Shown here in pieces: positions 14,476 through 20,310 of a stretch of 46,039 nt of DNA. Source of the DNA: Candidatus Saccharibacteria bacterium UBA6039 (lineage in GTDB: Bacteria > Patescibacteriota > Saccharimonadia > Saccharimonadales > Saccharimonadaceae). Positions within the stretch are counted from its first letter, which is position 1. Every line of letters begins with the position of its first letter. The stretch is taken from the NCBI GenBank assembly GCA_002427805.1, contig DIZB01000018.1, positions 35,068 through 81,106 of the forward strand. The letters are read 5' to 3'. Under the pieces are notes generated by a model. It was not told the DNA's origin. It did not search any database and was given only the letters and a program-made list of their open reading frames with translations. The position numbers and the translations under genes are program-made.

Positions 14476-15222
14476 CTATACACCAAGTAAGGTAATGACA
14501 AAACCGACAATAATAATGCCCGCCACCAGGACCGCTGCCTGGATCGTGCCAATCCGCCGTGATTGCTCGTGAATGTCAGGAATAATATCGCTTGCTGCAA
14601 CATAGATAAAGAACCCTGCCGTTAGAGCGAGTAATGGTCCTATGGGCAACTGACTACCGGATCCCAGGACGTACACACCTACAGCTGTGATCAGCGTCGC
14701 AAGAGCTGTCAGCAGGTTTGCGATTAACACCGTTTTGTCTTTCCAGCCGCGAGACAAAAGAAGCGCAAATGTACCTAGCTCTTTGGGGATTTCATGCGCG
14801 CTGACTGCGAGTGTTGTAATAATACCTGTTGGAATGCTCAGCGCGAACGAAGCACCAATCGCTAGGCCGTCAATTGCGTTATGTAAAATATCACCAATGA
14901 CAATGAGGTATCGCTGCCTGGCGTTCTTCGTGTGCTCGCTGTGATCGTGATGATGATGAAACCAACTGGCACTTCGTTCTAACAAGAAAAAACTCGTAAA
15001 GCCGGTAAGGACCCATAGCAACATGGTTCGGGGATCCGACAAACGAAAAGCTTCGGGTAAAAGATCAAAAAATGCTGCCGCCAGAAGTGCGCCAGCTCCA
15101 AACGGCATTGTAATGAGTATTGCAAGTTGGCGTCGTTTTTTAGAGTGAAGTAATATAATTCCGCCAATGAGCGAAATTGCACTGCCCACAAAGGTCGCAA
15201 GAATAAGGTAGAGGAGCGTCAT
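14476..15222 (-). CDS. ZIP-family metal transporter
   Basis: A protein of 248 residues with about eight transmembrane helices. The ZIP metal site is plain: HNAIDGLAIGASF in helix IV and SAHEIPKELG in helix V, with a His-rich loop HHHHDHSEH at about residues 88-96 between helices III and IV, usual for zinc, iron or manganese import. The protein sits in the cell membrane. The start codon has no clear ribosome site; TATTAT lies about 12 nt upstream on this strand, so it may have its own start of transcription, or be read through from the structured RNA at 15251-15367. Confidence 0.93.
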   Translation of the reverse strand: MTLLYLILATFVGSAISLIGGIILLHSKKRRQLAILITMPFGAGALLAAAFFDLLPEAFRLSDPRTMLLWVLTGFTSFFLLERSASWFHHHHDHSEHTKNARQRYLIVIGDILHNAIDGLAIGASFALSIPTGIITTLAVSAHEIPKELGTFALLLSRGWKDKTVLIANLLTALATLITAVGVYVLGSGSQLPIGPLLALTAGFFIYVAASDIIPDIHEQSRRIGTIQAAVLVAGIIIVGFVITLLGV

Positions 15223-15250
15223 AACACTACAAATAATACCACAGGGAACT

Positions 15251-15367
15251 AAAAAGGCGCCAAGTAAGGGTGGGCATCACTTGGCGCCATTTTACCCTTT
15301 AACCCACCCAGGGGGCAAGCGTAACGATCTCGTTCAAAAGAGACGCAGACGTTCGCTGGTTAAAGGG
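15251..15367 (-). ncRNA. structured RNA with terminator upstream of the ZIP gene
   Basis: Read on the minus strand, CCCTTTAACC (15367-15358) pairs with GGTTAAAGGG (15304-15295), closing a domain that holds a long hairpin: AGCG+AACG / CGTT+CGCT and GTCTC / GAGAT with a 5-nt bulge. After six bases follows a perfect 10-bp terminator stem, GGCGCCAAGT/ACTTGGCGCC, with 13-nt loop and TTTTT. The loop contains CCCACCC, exactly complementary to GGGTGGG (15309-15303) at the end of the first domain, so the two parts can form a pseudoknot or switch. A -10-like TATACT lies at 15376-15371. It is a candidate riboswitch or attenuator for the transporter, or a free small RNA. I match it to no known class. Confidence 0.6.
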
Positions 15368-15693
15368 ATTAGTATACGCACAATGCTTATATATTATCTA
15401 AGTGGAGGGTAGTTACTTCGATAACACATTGCGCGTAACCTAACATAAGTTAGAATAGGGGGTATAAGGTACATTTGGTTAATCTCTCAAGAAACCAATC
15501 GTGTTTGATATTAGCATGTGTTTGACATAATGTCAATACTTTTCGACACAAAGTATGATGAAGATCAATAGTATATCATCTCTAAAGCATAAGTATTTAC
15601 AGATTATAGATGCTATTGCCAATAAGTCTAAAATATTATACTCAAAAGGCACACTCCAAATGACCGTGTACCGACTATTGCGATTGTTGGCAC
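15368..15693. other. AT-rich stretch with palindromes
   Basis: No sure gene. It holds CTAAC/GTTAG (near 15440) and a perfect 15-nt palindrome TTGACATAATGTCAA at 15522-15536, which could be an operator or a -35 element embedded in a repressor site. A frame open from 15555 to 15743 gives a basic 62-residue peptide with no ribosome site; I do not count it as a gene. Confidence 0.4.
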
Positions 15694-15855
15694 ATGCAAA
15701 CCAACAGCCTTGGCAAAAAGGTGACCTATCAGCTTGCCTATGAATTTGCTCAGTATGGCATTCATTACGCCGATGAACAATGCGAACCATCAAAGTTAGG
15801 AGACGAGCGAGTTCTCTCAAACACTCGCCGTGATGGAGATAAACGGTACCATTAG
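15694..15855 (+). CDS. doubtful short ORF
   Basis: A frame of 53 codons (MQTNSLGKKVTYQLAYEFAQYG... ending DGDKRYH). The peptide has plausible amino-acid composition, but no ribosome site precedes it. It overlaps another open frame ending at 15743 in a different phase, so the pair could be a frameshifted relic of one gene. Function unknown. Confidence 0.2.
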   Translation: MQTNSLGKKVTYQLAYEFAQYGIHYADEQCEPSKLGDERVLSNTRRDGDKRYH

Positions 15856-15960
15856 CACACTCGGCGACAACCAGTGGACGCATAGATAGCAACGTGTTAT
15901 AACTTACTGCAATGCGTTGAGTGACACTCGGCGTGAAATGTACTATCCATTTCACTCGCC
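15821..15960. repeat. three 13-nt direct repeats and a hairpin before cassette 3
   Basis: ACACTCGCCGTGA (15821), ACACTCGGCGACA (15857) and ACACTCGGCGTGA (15924) are near-identical direct repeats about 36 and 67 nt apart. The last one runs into a hairpin, GGCG+TGAAATG paired with CATTTCA+CGCC (15930-15960, 2-nt bulge, 7-nt loop). Confidence 0.55.
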
Positions 15961-15977
15961 TGGAACTCCGCAAGGGT

Positions 15978-16483
15978 TTCTGACGAAGTGCAAACCAAGA
16001 AGGGTACCACAACATGACAGTTGCAGTAAGCGCGCCTGTTGAGGCAGAAACACCCCAACAAGCACTGCCCAAGCTGAGTCGCAAGGACCTTCGGGAACTG
16101 CGACGACCGTGGATCTACGACCTGAAGATGGTCACCAAGATCGCCTCCGACAGCCTTGTAACGCGACTAGGTGAGAAAGGTCTCAACGTCGTGACCGTCG
16201 TCCGTCCTGGACGACGCAAGCGGCCAAAGCCCGTCGGCGACTACGCCATCTGGCCTCTCAACAAGACGGCCACGCTCGTGATCATCCCCGAAATCTACCA
16301 GCTCGCCTGGCGAGTTGGTGACACCGAGACCTACGTGCTCGCATCGTTCAAGAAGGTCGTCCGCCACTACATCACCAAGCACACGGTGGTGGACATCGCC
16401 CTAGAGAACGGTGAGCTCACGGGCATCCGCGCCGAGCTCGACTGCCTGGCAACACCCAACAACTGCTAATCACTTCGTCAGAA
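15978..16483. repeat. 13-bp inverted repeat bracketing cassette 3
   Basis: TTCTGACGAAGTG at 15978-15990 and its exact reverse complement CACTTCGTCAGAA at 16471-16483 lie just before and just after the gene at 16014-16469, the right copy starting one base after the stop codon. They could be termini of a small mobile unit or the two arms of a long-range RNA stem. Confidence 0.65.
16014..16469 (+). CDS. GC-rich cassette gene 3, unknown protein
   Basis: A protein of 151 residues, not recognised. The first 25 residues are Ala/Pro/Glu-rich; then a basic part follows (LSRKDLRELRRPWIYDLKMVTKIASDSLVTRLG, VVRPGRRKRPKPVGDYAIW), then beta-rich segments (LVIIPEIYQLAWRVGDTETYVLASFKKVV). Basic charge suggests nucleic-acid or membrane contact, but that is a guess. 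AAGAAGGG lies 12-19 nt before the ATG, the same sequence seen before cassette 2. Codons end mostly in G or C, unlike topA directly downstream. It is bracketed by a 13-bp inverted repeat and ended by a GC-rich hairpin. Confidence 0.7.
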   Translation: MTVAVSAPVEAETPQQALPKLSRKDLRELRRPWIYDLKMVTKIASDSLVTRLGEKGLNVVTVVRPGRRKRPKPVGDYAIWPLNKTATLVIIPEIYQLAWRVGDTETYVLASFKKVVRHYITKHTVVDIALENGELTGIRAELDCLATPNNC

Positions 16484-16485
16484 GT

Positions 16486-16514
16486 CGCCGGCCATCCCAA
16501 TTCGGGACGGCCGG
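16486..16514 (+). terminator. GC-rich hairpin after cassette 3
   Basis: GCCGGCCATCCC pairs with GGGACGGCCGGC with one mismatch and a 5-nt loop. The T tract after it is poor (GCTTCACATTT), so termination may be partial. Confidence 0.6.
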
Positions 16515-16534
16515 CGCTTCACATTTAAGCCCTC

Positions 16535-16565
16535 ACTTTACAAACGATAGTAATTTGTGTAAAGT
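16535..16565. promoter_or_regulatory. inverted repeat upstream of topA
   Basis: ACTTTACA (16535-16542) and TGTAAAGT (16558-16565) are perfect 8-bp inverted repeats with a 15-nt spacer, about 40 nt before the topA start. This fits a dimeric regulator site; a hairpin is also possible. Confidence 0.4.
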
Positions 16566-16605
16566 CAGCCACTGTGTTTAGCTAAATACCGAGCACAAGC
16601 AATAT

Positions 16606-18969
16606 ATGAAGAACTTAGTTATCGTTGAGTCACCAGCCAAAGCCAAAACTATCGAGAAGTATCTCGGGAGTGATTTTAAGGTGTTATCAAGCGTTGGACA
16701 TATTCGTTCAATCGCTAAAAAAGTCAAAGGTGGCAAAGAGCCGATCGACGTCAAAAATAATTTTGAAACCATCTACGAAATCGACAGCGAAAAGAAAAAG
16801 ACTGTTGCTGAACTCAAAAAAGCAGTCAAGGTTGCTGAAACTGTTTGGCTTGCAACTGATGAAGACCGTGAAGGAGAGGCAATTGCCTGGCACCTTTGCG
16901 AGGTCCTTGGCCTCGACCCACTACACACAAAACGAATTGTTTTTCACGAAATCACTAAAGATGCTATTACTGAGGCAATTAAGAATCCTCGTACTATTGA
17001 TATGAGCCTCGTTCAAGCACAACAAGCCCGTCAAATCTTGGACCGGATTGTTGGATTTGAACTGTCACCAGTCGTGTGGCAAAAAGTCCCTGGCGGTAAA
17101 TCTGCCGGTCGCGTGCAATCACCAGCTGTACGCCTCCTTGTTGAGCGTGAACGTGAGATTGATGCCTTTGCAAGTTCTGCAACCTTTAAGGTAACTGCAG
17201 AGTTTACGCACGCAGGCGAGGCCATGAAGGCAGAGTTACCACAACGTTTTGAGACTGAGCCAGAAGCCCAAAGCTTCCTTGAGTCACTCACCGGAGCAAC
17301 TTTCACGGTCAGCGACATCTCAACCAGCCCAAGCATTCGTAACCCAGGTGCACCATTTACGACGAGTACGCTACAGCAAGACGCCAACAGCCGTCTTGGC
17401 TTTGGTGCCCGTGCTACTATGTCATCTGCTCAAAAGCTATACCAAGAAGGTAAGATTACCTACATGCGTACCGACTCACTTAATCTATCCGGCCAAGCGA
17501 TTGCCGCGGCAGCCGACTATATAAAAAATGCCTTCGGCCCACAGTATAGCCAAGTTCGTACCTTCAAGACCAAAAGCGCCAGCGCACAAGAAGCCCACGA
17601 AGCAATTCGCCCAACCAACATGGCGCTCGAACGTGGCAGTAGTAATGAATACGACCAAAAATTATATAATCTTATCCGTACCCGCACGCTTGCTAGCCAA
17701 ATGGCGCCTGCAAAGTTAGAAAAGACGACCGTGACAATTACAATTTCGACCTCTAAAAACATCTTTGAAGCGAAGGGTGAGGTAATTATTTTTGACGGCT
17801 TCCTGAAGGTTTATGGCGGAAGTAAGAAAGACGCCGATATCTTGCCAGCTGTAAGCAGCAATGACGTACTCGACCTAGCTCAGGCAACTGCACGCCAAGT
17901 CTTTGCCCGCCCACCAGCACGATTTAGTGAAGGTGCACTTGTGAAGAAACTTGAAGAGCTTGGCATCGGCCGTCCATCTACCTACGCCACCATTATTAAT
18001 ACCGTTCAGGTTCGTGGTTATGCTGAAAAAGGTGAAGCCGAGGGCACACCGCGTGACGTGATCGAGCTTTCATTTACACCTGACTCTGGTGTCGGTCGCG
18101 CAGTTGTTCAAGAAAAAACTGGTTCAGACCGTGGTAAGCTTATTCCTACCCCTGGTGGAGAAGTGTTAACCGACTTCCTGACTAACAACTTCACTCAGGT
18201 CGTTGATTATGACTTTACGGCGCATGTTGAAGAAGAATTCGATCTCATTGCCAACAAAAAACTCGACCGTAACGACATGTTACAAGAATTTTACACGCCA
18301 TTTCACGAGCTAATAGAGAAGTCTGGTGATATTAAACGCTCGGACGTCGCGCAGGCAAGGGAAGTTGGAATTGATCCAAAGACCGGAAAGCCAATCCTGG
18401 CACGCTTCGGACGTTTCGGTCCAATGCTTCAACTGGGAAGTGGCGATGAAAAAGAGGACAAACCACTGTTTGCTCCAATGCCAGCTGGTAAGAAGATAGA
18501 GACGGTGACGCTCGACGAAGCATTGCTCGCTTTTACATTACCACGCGTTGTTGGCGAAACTGCCGAAGGGTTACCGATCAAAGCCAATATTGGCCGCTTT
18601 GGTCCGTATATTCAAATTGATAAACTCTTCGTTAGCATTAAGCCCCTTGACCCTCATACAATTACACTTGATGAAGCTCGCGAACTCTACGCGATGAAGC
18701 TCAAAACAGAGGCTGAAAAGAATATTTCTGACTTTGGCGACGGCGTAAAAGTGCTTAATGGTCGCTTTGGTCCCTACATTACTGACGGCGCAAAAAATGC
18801 CAAGATTCCAAAAGACACTGACCCAAAGACAATTACCCATGAGCAAGCCCTCCAGATGATTAAAGATGCGCCAGCCGCTAAAAAAGGCCGCTTCACAAAG
18901 CGTACAGCTACGAAAAAGCCAACGACTCGTAAAGCTCCAGCCAAAAAACGCGTTACAAAAAAGAAATAG
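16606..18969 (+). CDS. topA: DNA topoisomerase I
   Basis: A protein of 787 residues, type IA topoisomerase that relaxes negative supercoils. TOPRIM domain at residues 1-110 with E9 (IVESPAKAKT) and the DxDxE cluster D85-D87-E89 (ATDEDREGE). The active tyrosine is Y286 in ITYMRTDS. EALVKKLEELGIGRPSTYA-type sequence is near residue 446. The C-terminus has three or four 'GRFGP' topoisomerase repeats (residues about 600-740) instead of Cys4 zinc fingers, then a Lys/Ala/Thr/Pro tail of about 30 residues like histone H1, likely binding DNA. A separate promoter is not clear; an inverted repeat lies upstream. Confidence 0.97.
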   Translation: MKNLVIVESPAKAKTIEKYLGSDFKVLSSVGHIRSIAKKVKGGKEPIDVKNNFETIYEIDSEKKKTVAELKKAVKVAETVWLATDEDREGEAIAWHLCEVLGLDPLHTKRIVFHEITKDAITEAIKNPRTIDMSLVQAQQARQILDRIVGFELSPVVWQKVPGGKSAGRVQSPAVRLLVEREREIDAFASSATFKVTAEFTHAGEAMKAELPQRFETEPEAQSFLESLTGATFTVSDISTSPSIRNPGAPFTTSTLQQDANSRLGFGARATMSSAQKLYQEGKITYMRTDSLNLSGQAIAAAADYIKNAFGPQYSQVRTFKTKSASAQEAHEAIRPTNMALERGSSNEYDQKLYNLIRTRTLASQMAPAKLEKTTVTITISTSKNIFEAKGEVIIFDGFLKVYGGSKKDADILPAVSSNDVLDLAQATARQVFARPPARFSEGALVKKLEELGIGRPSTYATIINTVQVRGYAEKGEAEGTPRDVIELSFTPDSGVGRAVVQEKTGSDRGKLIPTPGGEVLTDFLTNNFTQVVDYDFTAHVEEEFDLIANKKLDRNDMLQEFYTPFHELIEKSGDIKRSDVAQAREVGIDPKTGKPILARFGRFGPMLQLGSGDEKEDKPLFAPMPAGKKIETVTLDEALLAFTLPRVVGETAEGLPIKANIGRFGPYIQIDKLFVSIKPLDPHTITLDEARELYAMKLKTEAEKNISDFGDGVKVLNGRFGPYITDGAKNAKIPKDTDPKTITHEQALQMIKDAPAAKKGRFTKRTATKKPTTRKAPAKKRVTKKK

Positions 18970-19126
18970 TTCGCACTGTCGCGAGCAGGGGTGGCATCTG
19001 GCCGGGCAACACCCCAGACCTACTTATCCACACCATATCCTAGCTATTAAAAAAGTCCCACAACACTCTTTACAAGACATGTCGACTACATGCTATAATG
19101 ACATTACATTGATAACAATAATATGT
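18970..19126. other. topA 3' region with hairpin and DnaA box
   Basis: GGGGTG and CACCCC (about 18988-19013) can form a weak stem after topA without a T run. A perfect DnaA box TTATCCACA lies at 19024-19032. A TATAAT at 19094-19099 may be part of a second promoter for the next gene. Confidence 0.4.
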
Positions 19127-19155
19127 TTGACATTAACAATAGAATCTTGTATAAT
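19127..19155 (+). promoter_or_regulatory. perfect-consensus sigma70-type promoter
   Basis: TTGACA (19127-19132), exactly 17 nt, TATAAT (19150-19155). Both hexamers match the consensus in all positions. It gives a leader of about 54 nt before the sigma4/HARE gene and implies very strong constitutive expression unless repressed. Confidence 0.9.
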
Positions 19156-19215
19156 CTAACATAGATACGAATAGTAATCATAAACGATCTGCGGTGTGGC
19201 TGAGAGGAAAAACAG

Positions 19216-20268
19216 ATGACGAGCGAAAAAGCTGAAGTTACGGCTGCCATTGACTTAAAAGGTGGCGTAAACGAAATCCTATCTATTATTGACCAAGAGC
19301 GTGAACGCGAGATTATTACGCGTCGCTTTGGTCTGTATGATCGCCGCGAGACACTCGAGCAGATAGGTGAGCTCCTTGGCATTACCCGCGAGCGTGTTCG
19401 TCAGCTTGAAAAGGCAATTCTTATTCGCCTTAAGATCGCTGCTGAAGATGGCAAAATTGAATCAGTTTCAGTCTTCGAAAAAGCGTTTATTCGTAACCTT
19501 ACTGAGCTTGGCCGTGTTGCACGTGTGCAAGACTTAGCTGATCAACTACTCGGTAAAACAACGGATCAACGCGAACGTGCCCACGTGGCATTCATCGCTG
19601 AATTGTCCCCAAACCTTGCAGTTGTGGGCGAAAACGACAGCTATTTCCTCTCTGTCGGTATCCGTGAATACGGTGACGAAAAGAAAATTAAAGGTGAAGT
19701 TGATGAGATCGTTAAAGTCATCAAAAAGCATGGTGAGCCACTTACTATCGTTGAACTTGACGCACAGCTTAACTACGAGCACCCAAGCCACGTTCGTGCA
19801 CTTGCAAGCGTCAGCAAGCTGCTAGCTCATCTTAAAGATAGTTGGGGACTGGTCAAATGGCCAACCGTTAACCCAAAGAATATCCGCGACAAAATCTACG
19901 TTATTCTGGCTGAAAACGAAAAACCAATGCACTTTTCTGACATCGCTGGTTCTATCAAAGATAGTAGCTTCAAGCGTAAAGACGTCACCACGCAGGCAAT
20001 TCACAACGAACTTATTAAAGACAAGCGCTTCGTACTGATTGGTCGCGGCATTTACGCACTCGATAGCTGGGGCTTCTCAAAAGGAACAGTCTCTGACATC
20101 ATCGCTGACGTCCTTAAAAAGTCAGATACACCGCTTCACCGCGATGAAATCGTTAAGCGTGTTCTGAAGAGCCGCCAAGTGAAAGAAACAACCATTCTGT
20201 TGAACCTTCAAAGCAAGCCTCAGTTCAAACGTGTTGCCAAAGCAACCTACACGCTTCAGGACGTCTAA
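19216..20268 (+). CDS. sigma region 4 / HARE-HTH fusion protein
   Basis: A protein of 350 residues. Residues about 18-72 are a sigma70 region 4 helix-turn-helix (RRFGLYDRRETLEQIGELLGITRERVRQLEKA), the part that reads the -35 box and touches the RNA polymerase beta flap. Sigma regions 2 and 3 are absent. The middle (75-210) is a charged winged-helix-like part, and residues about 225-285 and 290-348 look like two HARE-HTH modules (KPMHFSDIAGSI... GRGIYALDSWGF and TPLHRDEIVKRVL), as in the RNA polymerase delta subunit RpoE. It probably acts as a polymerase-associated transcription factor. AGAGGA lies upstream of the ATG. The perfect promoter suggests an abundant protein. Confidence 0.85.
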   Translation: MTSEKAEVTAAIDLKGGVNEILSIIDQEREREIITRRFGLYDRRETLEQIGELLGITRERVRQLEKAILIRLKIAAEDGKIESVSVFEKAFIRNLTELGRVARVQDLADQLLGKTTDQRERAHVAFIAELSPNLAVVGENDSYFLSVGIREYGDEKKIKGEVDEIVKVIKKHGEPLTIVELDAQLNYEHPSHVRALASVSKLLAHLKDSWGLVKWPTVNPKNIRDKIYVILAENEKPMHFSDIAGSIKDSSFKRKDVTTQAIHNELIKDKRFVLIGRGIYALDSWGFSKGTVSDIIADVLKKSDTPLHRDEIVKRVLKSRQVKETTILLNLQSKPQFKRVAKATYTLQDV

Positions 20269-20310
20269 GCTCGACAAGTTCACCTTGAGGTGAGACAATA
20301 CAAGGGTAAC

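Noticed and set aside
15555..15743. Gene for a 62-residue basic peptide
   Set aside because: No ribosome site, no close -10 box, atypical composition, and it is overlapped by another frame; at most a relic.
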